Assembly (NCBI RefSeq): GCF_027580225.2 | Contig: NC_073361.2 | Coordinates: forward strand, 32,939,501-33,003,500 | DNA length: 64,000 nucleotides | Direction: 5' to 3' | From: Misgurnus anguillicaudatus | Lineage: Eukaryota; Chordata; Actinopteri; Cypriniformes; Cobitidae | Part shown: positions 21,268 through 33,881 of the stretch, piece by piece | Numbering within the stretch: the stretch's first letter is position 1 | How the letters are laid out: each line of letters starts with the position of its first letter | Program-made: the position numbers and the translations under genes | The notes under the pieces: model-generated | Seen by the model: only the letters and a program-made list of their open reading frames with translations | Told to the model about the DNA's origin: nothing | Database searches by the model: none

Positions 21268-23214
21268 CACTGTAAAAAATAAATTGTTGGCTCAATGAAT
21301 TATTTTTTAGTAACTAGTTCCACAGAAATTTTACGTTCACTCAATTTCTGACTCCAAAGTGTTACCTGGATTGATGTTTTTTAGTTGGCCCAAACTTGAC
21401 TCAAATATAAAAAAGTATGTTTGCTCAACTAGCTTTATAGTTCATTCAACTAAAATTTTTTAATCAATTGAATCTTTAAAAACTTACAGCAAAGAAAATT
21501 TTAAGTATTTACTCAATGTTGTATGTGTTATTTCAATTAATATTTATTATTTGGGAATTTTTAAGAAACTTTTTAAAATTATTTATCAAATAATTTATGC
21601 TGCTGTTGTTAACAAATAATTAACTTCAGTCACATAAAAACAAAAGCTTTATTCACTTATCATACAGACTGAACATACAGAATTAAGTCTTCTCTAAATA
21701 GAGGGCATAAAACAGTCCAAAGGGCACTCCAAAGTTAGTCAGAACATCTGCAGGGCCATTTAGGAGACTTTCTTCAGCCCTCTGGTCTGCCTTTCCACAT
21801 CATCACCGCTCTGGTTTAATAAACAGAGGAATATAAACTCACACACATACATAAACAAATAACATGTTTAATATAATAAAGCTTGACGGTGAAAGATTTT
21901 ATACCCTAAAATTGCCAAATTTCCCTCAGACATCAAACGTAATTGAATTAAACACTATTGGGCGGTTTTCTCGGACAGGACTTATCACTGACTAAAATAC
22001 TGACATCTCTTAACATATGAGTGCTATTGTTTTGTCTCAAAATGCACGCCAGTATTGTATTTTATAAGGTATGTTTGTAAAAATGTCCCAATTATAATTA
22101 AGACGGAGTCCTAAACCCTGTCCGGTATTATCTTAACTAAAATAGCTCCACTTTAACTCAGACACATAACATAACACACACTTTAACTCGGACACATAAC
22201 ATAACACACCTTTATATAACTTATATGTTTACAGAAACGTCGAGTATTTGCGTCTTTGCCAATTAATATAGTCTAAAATTAACATTTATTTACAAACACT
22301 TACCTGACGTGACCTTGAGGAAACGGCTAATGACTTGTGCCGTTGTGGGAAACAGTGAGTGATTCCAGCTGTTACATGCGGAATGATCTCAGATGAAATG
22401 ACCTGTGATTCAGATCCTTCCGAGTTAAGTTAAGACATTTTAAATTAAAAACTCACGCACATACTGTACATACACACGCGCGCGCGAGCGGGTCGCGCGC
22501 ACGGGTACACAGACGGGTATATTTAGAAGTTTTATTTAAGATTGTTATGATATTGGGACTATTTCTTCACCCGCTCCTCCAGCACTGAAGTTAAAATTCA
22601 CATGCAGTCCGGTTATAACAAATGTAAAAGATATGAAACATCACTCAACAGCGATATCAATTAAGTGCAATCCTAAAATATGATTTAAAACATAACCCTC
22701 TCATTGTTAAGTATGAGAAATTAAAATGAATTAAATCGCATGTTTAAACGCTACAGAGATACCAGAGCCAGCAGTCGATTTCTGATGCGCTTGCCGAGGC
22801 GAGGCTGCGCTGGGCGGGGTGTGAGCGCTTAAGTGTCTGTGATTTTCTGGAGCTCATGGAGCTCATCTACGTCTGAAAGTGTCCGAGCACATTTTTAAAT
22901 ATACGCTATCTTTATTAACCGACCGCATATTTAAACTTTAAGCACATACATTCACGCATGAACAACTCTTACAATTACATTTTGTGACCAAATAACAGTA
23001 ATATTATGAGCATTTTGTTGTCAGGAAACATAGCTGTCATAAGTCCACATATTTACCTGATTTGTCTTAATTAGTTCAGTCAACACTAGCCATTCTGAAT
23101 GTTGACTGGATTTGAAAATAACCATTCATTTAATATTTTAAACACAGATTTATCTAGACTTAAAATAATATATCTTCTCAACTAGCTCAAACAAAAAAAT
23201 TGGTTTAAAGAGCA
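21268..23214. mobile_element. CACTGTAAAAAAT element, left end supported
   Basis: After TA, CACTGTAAAAAATAAATTG starts an A+T-rich element with repeated CTCAACTA/TTCAACTA words at 21420-21450. Similar words (CTCAACTAGCTCAAAC) reappear near 23180, suggesting the right subterminal region, but the terminal inverted repeat itself is absent there, apparently interrupted by the TTAA element. Interior non-coding: G+C-rich island near 22470 and only short frames. Confidence 0.5.
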
Positions 23215-23218
23215 CCTA

Positions 23219-25390
23219 TTATGAGATACACGTTTTTAAACATCCTTTTGTGTGTAAGTGTGTATTAGTACATGCTAACGATATTCAAAAAGGACATACC
23301 TCAAAGAAAACGATGACGCGAGTTATCGTCTCTAACGTTCGAGGACTACAAAAAACACTCGGATTGTAGTTGAACAGTTTACTTCCTGGGATTAGTGACG
23401 TAGAGAAGACCAACATTATCATAGTTCAGCCCTCTCTGCTTCGCTTGGGTACGCCCTCAAAGACGGGGGTGGAGAGCGCTGAGTCAGAAGAGAGCTAAAA
23501 TGGCGGAGGTTGGGAGTCCCTGCTGTGACCCTTTTTGCAAACTCTTGTTTCATTGTTAATATCTCGAGTAGACGCTGTCTCTTTAGATGCAAGGGCAAAA
23601 TAGCACTTTATGGACTTACACAGGGGACATCATGTTTAATACGGTTCCGGAAAAATCCAGTCAGAAGTTGTTCACGGAGTTTTCACAATAACTGCTTCTT
23701 ATGAACCGAAGCTGCGCGACGTCTCCTCCTGAAAGTTGGATTACCGTGCACTTCTGGATCACAGGCTGTAAGTATTCATGTTTATTATTTGCCTTTACTG
23801 TTAGTTACGTTACCGGTAACCGGAGCTTAACATTATGTGCTTGTAGAGCTCAGATATAGATCTATGTGTAGAGCTAAGCTTGCAAGCTAATTGTTTTGTG
23901 TTGTAATAATGTATTTCATAAACAACCTACCATATTTACATACGTGTATGTTGAATTATGCAGACTATCGTTTTTTATCGATGTTTATTTAACTTAGACG
24001 TGTTTACAAACTTGCTAAGCTGTTCCAGCTAAACTGTTACCGGTAAAGTTTGTTCTCATGATCAAACTCAAGAAACTCTAAGTACAGATGATTTGTTTAA
24101 CGTTATATTTTACTGTTGTTTTTAAAGTGTGTGTTGCAGGTTAACCACCACTGTCGATTAATGGGTACATAAATCACTCAAGATATGTGTATAATTTTTA
24201 AAATGTCTCAAAAATGGTCTTAAAGACCACTTTTTTACGTTTTTGGTATTAACGTTTTTTTAACGCAATTCTGCGATGACGTCACGTTGGGGAGAAGTGG
24301 AGAAAGACTCAGCCAGAGCCATAGAGATAGATGAGACATTTATTGCTGTTTAATACTTACGTATATAATTTGGAAATCATATATACATCGTAGGAAATAT
24401 ATAATGTGTTATACTGCAAAGTTACCTTGCTAATTATTATTTATGATATATGTGGAGATAAATAAAACTTCGCAAATCTGCTGATTTGATCCATTCATGT
24501 CCTGACCACCAGGCTAGAGAATTTTAAACATCCTTAATCCACACTTACTAGTCTATCAAATAATATCTTAAATATATTGTTTTGTGAAATAAAAGGATGC
24601 TTTGTTATATTGTTTATGCGATTATAACGAATCACACGATCATTTTATGCAGCAGCAGTCAGCAGCTGCAGCATACTCGGATCCGACCGCATACATACTG
24701 TAATAAACAGGCGTTCGGCGGCTTTTTACATCACGACAGGCTATGCCATTTGAGGAGGAACCGCTCATTGATCACCGTATTTTTATAAATCCTGTACATG
24801 TTTGGACCTGCCGAACACGTTGAGCACTTTTATATACTTTATTGAGCAGAGAGGCTGCCTGCACAGTTTGACCAGCGGGCTGCGGGAACCGGCGCACATC
24901 ACGCCGCCAGACGGTGTTGCTAATATAACTCGAAATGTATAGCTATTATCAGGTCGGCCCACCGGGAAAGTCCCGACTCTCTCGATTGCCATTCCGCTAC
25001 TGGCTGTAAGAAAGTGAGTGCGTTTGGGTCGCGAACAGACGTGACGTGCTTCACTCACCTTCCAGGATTAGAGACATGCTGCCAAAACCGTTTGTGCTGA
25101 AGATCGCATAAAGTTACACCCATTTCAGGCAGGATCATGGACCCCCTCAAGCCAGCATGCACGAGTATGTTAATTGTTTGTTTACTTTCTACACGAAGAT
25201 ATGCTAACGTTATGCTATCTGGCTTGAAAAGATGGCCCAAGACAGGCGGGGATGGAGGCGATTCATCAATGGCCTATGTTTCGAAGGGAATGTAAAGGCT
25301 TAAAGAAAAAAGAAAAAGATGCTATCTGGCTGTCTGCCTATCTCTCTATACTAGCCTATCCATCTGTCTGTCTATCTATCTGTCTATCTG

Positions 25391-25424
<34 letters not shown>

Positions 25425-25722
25425 GATCTATCGATCTATCGATCTATCTATAATCTGCGCTATCAGAACTGTACTTTACTCGTCTTTCTATAGTCATTCT
25501 CAATGCTCTCATGGCGGCTTTGGTCAATTCTCTCCCCAGCGTGACGTCATACAGTGCGTTGTGAGGGAAAGGAGAATCATTGCAAATTGCTGTACTTTTT
25601 CATACTTTTTCGGGTTTTGTGATACCCAACAACATAAAATACAATGGATAACAGTTTAAATGTTTATTATCAACAAGCAAATTGCACAAATTCGTTGAAA
25701 AATTTTACCTGCAAAACGCCCT
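23219..25722. mobile_element. Possible TTAA-flanked element
   Basis: TTAA at 23215-23218 followed by AGAGCACCTATTATGAG, and GCAAAACGCCCT followed by TTAA at 25723-25726. The inverted ends agree only partly (AGAGCACC versus AGGGCGTT), so this is tentative. The left terminus recurs at about 11142. Within it, an ATG at 23501 follows an untranslated-leader-like region but opens no convincing protein. Confidence 0.35.
25320..25452. repeat. (CTAT)n/(CTGT)n microsatellite
   Basis: Compound tetranucleotide array of CTAT, CTGT and CGAT units. The long Leu/Ser/Ile/Tyr frame across it is a translation of the repeat. Confidence 0.97.
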
Positions 25723-26224
25723 TTAAGTTACTTGAAGCTTTCTTAGATTTTGAAACTAAGTAAACACGTAATGTGTGTTGCTAATGTTGGGCCATGTAAT
25801 ACATTAACGTTTTAATGAATAGTCTAACGATTTATAATCGTTGTACTCTATTGTTATAATATGTCTTTTTGACTGAATACATGTTTGTTTTATTTGTCTA
25901 TATCCTAGATTCGCAGCTGGACACATCCTTCTACACTGTATGCAAACATGCAACATCATTACACACAGTACAAGGCATATGAGGAGCAAAGGTGTGTAAC
26001 ACATATGATTTATTTAGCTTGTCTGCTTGTGAACTCTGCCTCTGGTTGGCTAATGATGGAAACTAAGCCAACCACCATCAGCTATGTGGTTCTCCCACCC
26101 CCTCTAACACACACCAATCATCATCAGTTATGTTTCTCCCAACACACACACATACACACACAAGAGAAAAACAGTGCTTGGCTGAGAGAGCGAGCATACG
26201 CAGGTGAAAATCACTACATTGAGA

Positions 26225-26373
26225 TCAATTTTAGTAACGCGCCGCATTTTAATGTCAGTAACGATAACGGCGTTATAACGGGGGAAACAGTAATTTATTT
26301 GATTACTCGTTACTGAAAAAAATAACGCAGTTACTAACACCAATTACTTATAATGCCGTTATTCCCATCACTG
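26225..26373. mobile_element. hAT MITE right end (…CCCATCACTG)
   Basis: Repeated GTAACG, ATAACGGCG and AATAACGCAG words end at TGCCGTTATTCCCATCACTG, the inverted form of a fish hAT terminus starting CAGTGATGGGAATAACGG. A left end was not found. A (CA)n tract near 26140 lies beside it. Confidence 0.6.
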
Positions 26374-27135
26374 ATTATAAGCCAAGAAAACATTCTTTTG
26401 TGATTTGGATAACTTTGCTTTCGGATTCCAGTTTTGTGCAATGTAATTTTAAATGCTTTTCAAAGTTCTGATTTACGGTTATTTGCTGATCCGTGACTGC
26501 AATACATTTGGCTGGAAATGTATCCACTAGGTGGCAGGCTTGTTCAACTAAAAAATAAAAAAATTTGCTTCTTTCGTTTCATGGCGACCTTAAAAACACA
26601 TATAATGGGAATTTTCTAAAGTGATTTCTTATTTTTATTCAATTTTTATTCTTTTATTAAACCGCCTTACAATGCTTTAGAAAGTAGTTATAAGCTTTTT
26701 CACTGAGAATGTTCTGTTCTCTTGTCCTTGTAACCTTTTAAGTAAGATAACAGAAAAAATATGCAACAATATTGGGCAATATACTGCCTAACAGGAACTG
26801 TCTGGACTTTTAAAGGATGCAGGGGGAGGGTAGTTTAGGTTAACTGTGCATATAAAACACCCAGCAAGGGAAGAAAGAGTTGCTTCTGGTATACATTGAT
26901 TTAATTGCTTTGTATGTGGAAGTCCTTGCAAGTAAAACATTCACTTCTTCTTCTTTATGCATTTATTCTCCCTCGTCTCAATCTATCAAAGTCAACATTA
27001 TTGTCAATTCTACTGAATGTGCCAGACAAACTCAATCAAACTCAATCTCCGCAGTGTAAAACAGCAACAACAACAGCAACAAACAGTTTCAAAAATTATA
27101 AAATAAATAATATACAATTGTATATAAAAGTATAC
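26374..27135. other. Unassigned sequence with a TATA-like motif
   Basis: About 760 bp. CATATAAAACACCC near 26850 resembles a TATA box, but no gene follows. Frames are short and A+T-rich. Confidence 0.35.
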
Positions 27136-27139
27136 AGAC

Positions 27140-28261
27140 TGTGACATCATGAGAGGGCGTGTTCTAGAGGGCAGATACATTGCCCTCAGATGGCTGAAGC
27201 AAGACTGTTAAAGCCCCATGAAGACTGTAGGTGTGTTCGACATCGGCTGTGGCTGGATGTAACCGATCGGCGAGATTAGCCGCGTGCAGGCGGGGAGGAG
27301 CTGAAAACGGAGACGTGAAGTCGGACGCGCTGTGGTTACCGTAGCTTGCTGCATTTACGTCAGGCATGGCTGATCACGTGCCGTTTGCTTGCTTAATCGC
27401 ATTAAACATGATTTGTAAGATGTAAACTACATAAAAAGTGAATTATACTGTTTTGAATGTCCGTGTATGAGCATGAGTGGAACTGAAGAGGCTTACAGCA
27501 GTGTTTTACCAGAATAAAGAGTTCAACATAAGCATATATTATTTAAATACCAATGTAGTGGGGTCTACGTTTTTTATCCATTTTATTTTGATGAAGATGA
27601 CACAATATAACATCGCGACTACATGAAAATAGCTTTAACTGTTATAAAAATACAGATTTGTGAGCATTTGTGGAACTGAGGGCGTGAAAATAAACACGAA
27701 ATACACGTGATTGTTGTCATGTGGTGAATCCGACCAATCGTGAAACAGCTGTGTCGTCATTACAGCCCGTGCAGCTCCTCTTTGCGAACTGCGCTGGCTT
27801 ACTCAGGCGGCTGATCTCGAACCGCTCTCGCGGTACTTAAAAACCATATGACACAATCACGTGCCTGCAGCGCCAGCTGAAGTCGGACAAAAATACTAAC
27901 CGGAATGCACTGCTTCAAGTCAGCCACCGATCGGTCTGCGCAGCGCCGCATGAAGTCGAACACACCTTGTCTGTTAAAGAATGCAAATCCCAGACTGCCT
28001 GAGAGTACAGCTGCAGCTAATGAGACCAGCAGCAGTCCCTAATAGTGGGTGTGAGAAACTGTTGAGTGTGTGTTTGGCTTGGAGAAGGACATGTACCTTT
28101 GTGAATTAAAGAAGACTAAGTTACTTTATAGCTGAAGAGATTTAAGTTCGTAAACCCTTTTGTTAATTATTAAACACACCTGCATATGAAGAGACAGTTG
28201 AAGTGGTCTTTTCTTGGAACTGACACAAGCTAAAAGATCCTGAACCTCTCATCCTGTCACA
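27140..28261 (+). mobile_element. Solo LTR, AGAC target duplication
   Basis: Starts TGTGACATCATG and ends CATCCTGTCACA, flanked by AGAC on both sides (27136-27139 and 28262-28265). Subtracting the insertion at 27229-27967 leaves an LTR of about 380 bp. The orientation is a guess from the polypurine-poor start and the TTAAAG/TTAATTATTAAAC-rich 3' part. No internal retroelement sequence adjoins it, so LTR-LTR recombination is the likely origin. Confidence 0.75.
27229..27967. mobile_element. TIR element nested in the solo LTR
   Basis: AGGTGTGTTCGAC at the left and GTCGAACACACCT at the right are perfect 13-bp inverted repeats. TGT flanks both sides (27226-27228 and 27968-27970), a possible 3-bp TSD. 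Further inside, CCGATCGG words occur near both ends. The 739-bp interior is non-coding. The superfamily is not assigned. Confidence 0.85.
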
Positions 28262-28299
28262 AGACATTTACGGCACATAAGAATACTGATTATACTCTG

Positions 28300-28664
28300 T
28301 GTATTTACATAGTGCAAACAGTGGTGGAAAAGTATATTTACATAATAAATATGTAAATAACCCTGCAACCAATGTTGTAGGTTTGATAGCAGCATTTATG
28401 TCAAAGAGATGTGATAAGTTGTTTGTGCATTTTTGGGGGGAATGCTACAGTTTGTTGCATTTTTTGAGGACAGATGGGAGAGGAGAGAGTTCAGCTTCCT
28501 AACAGCTTGGTGGATGAAGCTGTTTTTCAGCCTTGTGGTTCGGGCCTGGAGGCTCTGGAACCTCTTTCCAGAAGGGAGGAGACTGAAGAGGTGTGAGGGA
28601 TGGGTGGGGTCACCCACTGTGTTGAGTGCTTTCCGGGTTAGTCTGTTGTTGTACATGTCCAGAA
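28300..28664 (-). pseudogene. Rex1-like LINE, C-terminal part left of the Gypsy
   Basis: The minus-strand frame encodes LDMYNNRLTRKALNTVGD, then HPSHLFSLLPSGKRFQSLQ and TTRLKNSFIHQAVRKLNS, the typical C-terminal end of fish Rex1/CR1-group reverse transcriptase ORFs. Its upstream half lies at 38093-38465. The two rejoin exactly at the Gypsy target site: ...TLPSL at the right copy and LDMYNN here share CAGAA, the 5-bp TSD. Confidence 0.85.
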
Positions 28665-28746
28665 TGTGTGTGGGTATGCGTTTGTTTATTTACCTGTTGG
28701 TAACAGCTCCTCATGTGTTCACTAGCCCTGCCTGCTCGTTTCGGTA
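28665..28746 (+). repeat. Gypsy 5' LTR, left piece
   Basis: Matches the 3' LTR from its TTTGTTTATTTACC block to TTTCGGTA. The first ~20 nt differ from the TGTCATGACTCC start of the 3' LTR (the 5' copy is shorter by about 14 nt). It is interrupted after GGTA by the TA element. Confidence 0.9.
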
Positions 28747-29073
28747 CACTCTAAAAATGGCTGGGTTATTTTTTAACCCAAAATGCTGGGTTGAGTCTGT
28801 TGGGTTGTTTTGCTGGGTTATTTTTTTTACATTTTAAACACTTTTTGGGTAGTTTCAGTTTTCTAGGTGTTGGGTTAAAACTGCTGGGTTATTATGTTGG
28901 GTTGTTTGAAGAGGCTCATGTTCTTCGCGCCCTTGATGTTTGAATGTGCTCAGCAACGGTCCACGTGAAAGAGTCACTGGAAGCAGTTGTTTCAAGGTAA
29001 GTTTATATGTTTTTGTGAACATTTCATGAATATAAACAAGATTATAACAATTTGCGAGACAGCAACGTGTTAA

Positions 29074-29289
29074 AGGCGGAGTCCATGATGTTTGAAAGCC
29101 AATGTTGATATTTGAAATCACCTAAACAAACACGCCCCTACCCCAATAGAATCTGGACCTTCTGTTGATAGATCCGCCCCACACATACGCAATCCGGCAT
29201 TTTATTTGATTTGATTGGCTATAAGTGTGTTTTGGTAGACGGCCCGTCTAATTTTCCAAAGCGTTTTTCAAACATCGTGGACTCCGCCT
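29074..29289. mobile_element. TTAA-flanked MITE, 216 bp
   Basis: AGGCGGAGTCCATGATGTTT at the left is matched by the inverted AAACATCGTGGACTCCGCCT at the right, with one mismatch. TTAA flanks both sides (29070-29073 and 29290-29293), the target of piggyBac/Kolobok-type elements. No coding content. Confidence 0.93.
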
Positions 29290-30257
29290 TTAATTTATAC
29301 AGACTTAGACGACGGGTGTAATTTGGAGGAATGACGACTGTTACCTCAGATCGCCATTTACACAAATGTGACCAGTCACGGAAAGTAGGGACACAAGTCG
29401 GATCTGGGACATTTTGAGTTATTCACAGATCCTGAAAGTGCAGATTCTAAGCTTTCCAACGATATGTAACACATTGAAATCTGATAAGAATTGGAGAAGT
29501 TGTGGCCATTTGAAGGTAGGCACTCCAAAATTCTTAATGCTGAGAAAACGGCTTTTAAAGTTTGTGCTTTTTCACCCCTCTCAGCTGCTGGGAGGGACAA
29601 TAGGGCTCATTTACATCTCATTGAGATAAGCCATACCCTCTGTAAAGCTCCCCCATGACCAATACCTTTTACTGTTAATTCACTGTAAAAGTTTGTGGTT
29701 AGAGCTGGTTTAAGTCTGATTAAAAAAAACGTAAAAATATTTTAAGTTTTGACTTATAATGCACATTTAACGGCTACACATACTTCATACGTGAGCTAAG
29801 TCATTAACATCGGTCAATTCAGGCATTATTCAAATTAATAGCAGATGCTCATATTGCCATCTAAAAGCTCATTATAGTAATGGGGACAATCGAAACCACA
29901 GTCCTGAGCTATCTAATAACAATAGGGGTTTTGGCAATCGAAACCACAGTCCTGAGTTAACAACAACTTTGGGTTTTGGCAATCGAAACCTGAGCTAGCT
30001 AATAACAATTGCAATAATAAATGTGAAGGTCTACGTGTACGTGTTCTTACAATGAACAAAAAACAACAAACTTTAATGTTTATGGAAACTCACCCCATAA
30101 GAAACAGAAAACTGTTCTTGCAGATCTTGTTCCCTCCAATGAAATAAGTTGTTCGGGCACACCTCTCTTTGTCGGAGTCTTTGTGGATGTTATCATTTCC
30201 GAAGTTTGCACTGTGATATCAATGATATCAGATTGAGCCTGTCAGAGTGCTGCTTAA

Positions 30258-30410
30258 GTAGCCACGCTGTTCCCTTGGGGGGCGGGTCCATAACTAAAGT
30301 ATCAAACGCCGCTGCATGTAAATAAACACAGACAATGACCGCGCCCCCCGCTGCACACTAGAATCTCGGGAAAAACAACCCGTTCTCAACAGCATATATT
30401 ACACTTTAAT
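30258..30410 (+). repeat. Internal direct repeat, copy 1
   Basis: Shares CACGCTGTTCCCTT, GTAAATA-ACACAGACAATGAC, CCCCGCTGCAC and CTAGAATCTC-GGAAAAACAA with 31028-31172. The intervening 0.6 kb contains inverted copies of GTCAAAGTACCGCGAGA (30554) and TCTCGCGGTACTTTGAC (30622). Confidence 0.85.
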
Positions 30411-31027
30411 GAAACCAATCGCTCGCTCGTTCCTCCAGCAGCCAATGACTTCATTGAAAATATTGATAGACAAAACATGTAGCCAATTATATAACGTATT
30501 CAAAAATGTCTATGTGACTTTTTGTGTATGTGTAAGTCTTCATGTTGTGATGCAAGAAGTGACGTCAAAGTACCGCGAGAGCGAGTCGAATTAAACTACT
30601 CCATAAGATTTCTTAAAGAGATCTCGCGGTACTTTGACATCCTCCGACTGCGGCGCCGCATAAAGTCAGTGACACGGAACTACAGTCACGTGACTTCACG
30701 CTCGAGCCGGAAGAGAAGACAATGCTGAATAATGTTGTAATTCTTGCTATTTTTGGACCAAACTGTATTCTCGATGCTTTAACACATTCTTACTGACCAA
30801 CTGATGTCACATGGACTACTTTGATGATGTTTTTATTACCTTTCTGGACATGGAAACCGTACATAGAGTTTAAATGGAGGAGACATAAAGCTCTCGGACT
30901 AAATCTAACGTTAAAACATCCTAAACTGTTTTCCGAAGATGAACGGAGGTCTTTTGAGTTTAGAACGACATAAGGGTAAGTCATTGCTTACATTATTTTC
31001 ATTTTTGGGCAAACTATCCTTATTTTA

Positions 31028-31172
31028 GTAGTCACGCTGTTCCCTTTGCGGGCGGGAGCGAAAACCAAGCTGCTTATACAGTATGTAAATACACACAGAC
31101 AATGACGCCCCCCGCTGCACGCTAGAATCTCCGGAAAAACAAGCCTATTTCAACCGCAAAATTTACGCTTTT
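31028..31172 (+). repeat. Internal direct repeat, copy 2
   Basis: Second copy of 30258-30410, slightly diverged, in the same orientation within the AAAT-flanked element. Confidence 0.85.
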
Positions 31173-31344
31173 AAATATACAAAAACTGCTATCTCAAACA
31201 TGAAGAGGCTTCTTCATGATCTCAACTAACAGATTCTGCAATAAAACGAAAATCACAAATTTTGAAAATAAACACTTTGTTGCTCATTATCTCGAAACTT
31301 GCGCTGCCGACTTGTGTCCCTAGTTTCCGTGACTGGTCACAAAT

Positions 31345-33230
31345 TGACTCGAATAATCATTGTAAGATGTTTGATATGGCATATTAATAAAATTAATAAA
31401 ATCGGTGTTACAAAATCCCCATCACACGGTTGATTACGTTAACTCATGACAATTTCTGTAAGCCTTTAACAAAGCGAGTCAAAACTGGTACCGAGTCGAC
31501 CTCCGAAACCCCCACTTCAGCTTCTTGTGTCACACACGCGCACAGTTTTCCTTTTCCCAGCTTAACAAGCGATAGCGACGCTGTTAAATTAAATTTAGCG
31601 ACAAACGAGTTGCTTTCTTGTCATTCGATATGTAAAGACAGACCGCGAGGCGCGAGCACATGTTAACCGGCGGAGGAGGATCACGGAGGCTCGGCTCGAG
31701 CCGGCGTCTACTCTGTCACTGAGGCAGGGACAAGCAGCACATTCACTTCACAGTCCGTACGGCAGGTAACGCGTCGATAAATGAAAACGAAACAGCGTTT
31801 CCAAGAACCGGTGTCTTGTATGTATATTGCTTGTTCCTCTCTTTTAAAATGAAACAATAATTTAAGTGTTTGGACATGAACTTGAAAACATAAACGTATT
31901 TGTCACCAAGACGGAGGCTGCGTGGAAGTGACTATCGGTTAACAAACATGTATGTGTTATATGAAATTAGATGTGTTATTGAGTCGTATTTAGTTACTAT
32001 TTTATATTCATTTCATAATATTTTTGGGTTGTCTCCTGTGATTTCCAATTCTTTTTGTGTGCAAAGTTTTTACGTCCATTCATTGATGAGGCTAGCAAGA
32101 CCTTCATACAACTTCAGCCAGTAAGTATAACATTTAATAATTCCTATTTAAAATGTATTGGGAATGTCTAAATTATCTGCTACATTTTAGTTCTGCAGTA
32201 CTTTATTCTTTATAGTCAGATCATCCTACTTGTTAGTCTGTGTGGTTTGCAGCCTTTGTTGTTGGCACAACAGTTAAAGGAGTGTAACACCAAAGTCTTA
32301 TGCAAACTAACAACAGGCCATTGCATTTTTGGAAAAAAAATCTCACACGTGGTGGTAATGCAGCCAGGGATGCAAAAGAAAGCCTTATAATTTTTATAAA
32401 ATGTATAATTCACTTGGCCCACATGATTTTCTGAATACTTAAATCTGATAATTCAGTTCAGACCACTAAAAGTTTTTTCCTCTTTTGTAGATTGCAACAA
32501 ATGTGGTGGAATTTCTTCTCTGGACAGAATCCTCGAAACCCTTTCCTTTCGTCCTGGCCATGGGAAACATGCAGCAGATCTCTCAATCTTTTTTCTCAAT
32601 CAGTCTCTCTGAATACGGAAGTGACTTAAACTGCAATTCGGGCAAGATGGCGATGGCACGCACCGCCAACTTTAAGCTTAAAAAATGCTCTTCGCAAACC
32701 AATGGGTGACGTCACAGACACTACTTGCATATTTTTTACAGTCTCTGGTTTAAGTGCTTGAAAATAAATACCCCAGGCAATGTGCTTCTATGGGAATTCC
32801 TGTAGTCTGTCATTTTTCAAATGGATGAATCCTCTCCTGTTCGAATCCTTTGTACATCTTTGTTCGCGACGAGTAACTTTAATAAATGAAGTATTTTTAG
32901 TCAAATACATTCCATTCTGTGAAACTTAAAACATTTGTTCTGTAAAAAAAGTTCTGTAGTTTTGTTTATGTACATTTCAGTATTTCATTTATATACTGTA
33001 AAATTACAAATTCTGTCTTAAATCCAAACGAATTGATTCAACCTGTTACATTGTTACTTCAATGTGCATAATTTATGATATTTTATAAATATATTTATAC
33101 TTGGGTCAGTATGCAGTCCTTTAAATGATTTTGCAACTTACAACTGTAAAAATGTAAGAGTTTGTAGTTATTTTGTAGTCAAATAAACATTTATTTGCTG
33201 TTAACAATGGTCTTGATTTACAATAAAGCA
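31345..33230. other. Interior of the TA element, no supported gene
   Basis: About 1.9 kb between the nested element and the GGGTT-rich right end. Splice-like borders appear (CAG/TAAGTATAA near 32120, TTTTGTAG at 32491), and a 68-codon frame follows at 32503, but no domain is recognised. Confidence 0.35.
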
Positions 33231-33453
33231 CATGATAAAAATAACCCAGCAAGAATAACCCAAAACCCAGAATATTAATCCCATAAATGGTTCAAATGAC
33301 TACATGTTGGGTTTTCTCAACAACCCAACCTGCTGGGTTAAAATGTGTTACCCAACGTGCTGGGTTACTTTAACCCAGCATGTGTTCTGTCCAATATTTA
33401 CCCAGCACTGGGTTGCCAATTGGGTTGTTTTTAACCCAACCATTTTTAGAGTG

Positions 33454-33879
33454 TAATTGTTCACCAGTGGTGTCTCGTTAATGTTTTCCTTTAAATATCA
33501 TGCCGTCCTGTCTCTTGTCGCTCGCTCATTGTTTTCGGGTGGTCACAGTCCTGCTCCTTTGCCTTGTCCTGCCGGAGTGTCCGTGTTTCTCTCTCATCTC
33601 TGATCCCTGGTTCGGTACACCGCATCCGGAGGTTTGTCAATGCCCGGAGTTCACATGCCTGTTGACGTACATGAACTTGACCTCGATTGAACTCTGCCCA
33701 TTTCCCGGTACAGCTGGTTCACTTCGTCTTTAGGCGGTACACCAGTTACTTCCGGGTTTCAGCGGCTACCTTCAGTTGTGTGTGGCTCCCCTGCGAACTG
33801 ACTTTTTGGTCTCTCATCCTCTATCTATTTTCTCAATAAATTTGTGAGCTTGCATTTGACTCTAAAACTCTTTGTGACA
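33454..33879 (+). repeat. Gypsy 5' LTR, right piece
   Basis: Continues the LTR from TAATTGTTCACC to TTTGTGACA, matching 37680-38092. It contains a TATA-like TTTAAATA at 33490-33497. GAATGAACGCG follows directly, with no classical tRNA primer-binding site. Confidence 0.92.
33490..33497 (+). promoter_or_regulatory. TATA-like box of the Gypsy LTR
   Basis: TTTAAATA, conserved in the 3' LTR (TTTAAATAGC near 37715). Transcription would start near 33520-33525, where CTCGCTCATT lies; that word is partly complementary to the sequence just after the LTR. Confidence 0.5.
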
Positions 33880-33881
33880 GA

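Larger units (their letters stand above)
29368..31340. mobile_element. 2-kb TIR element nested in the TA element
   Basis: GTGACCAGTCACGGAAAGTA with following GGGACACAAGTCG is inverted at the right end (CGACTTGTGTCCCTAGTTTC then CGTGACTGGTCAC), over 30 bp with two or three mismatches. AAAT flanks both sides (29364-29367 and 31341-31344), a possible 4-bp TSD. It contains a direct repeat (30258-30410 and 31028-31172) and a small GC palindrome near 30560-30640. No transposase was recognised. Confidence 0.85.
28747..33453. mobile_element. 4.7-kb TA-flanked element inside the Gypsy LTR
   Basis: Inverted ends CACTCTAAAAATGGCTGGGT and ACCCAACCATTTTTAGAGTG are flanked by TA (28745-28746 and 33454-33455). 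The intact 3' LTR has a single GGTAATTG at this place, proving insertion with TA duplication, as in Tc1/mariner-like elements. Both subterminal regions are packed with TGGGTT/AACCCA words. The interior holds two smaller elements and no recognised transposase. The longest frames (under 140 aa) carry no domain I know. Confidence 0.93.

Noticed and set aside
25252..25659. 135-codon frame
   Set aside because: Its central part is the (CTAT)n microsatellite translated as Leu/Ser/Ile/Tyr repeats; no conserved domain.
31900..32709. Host gene exons near splice-like sites
   Set aside because: Short frames without recognised domains, inside a transposable element; splice-like words alone are not enough.
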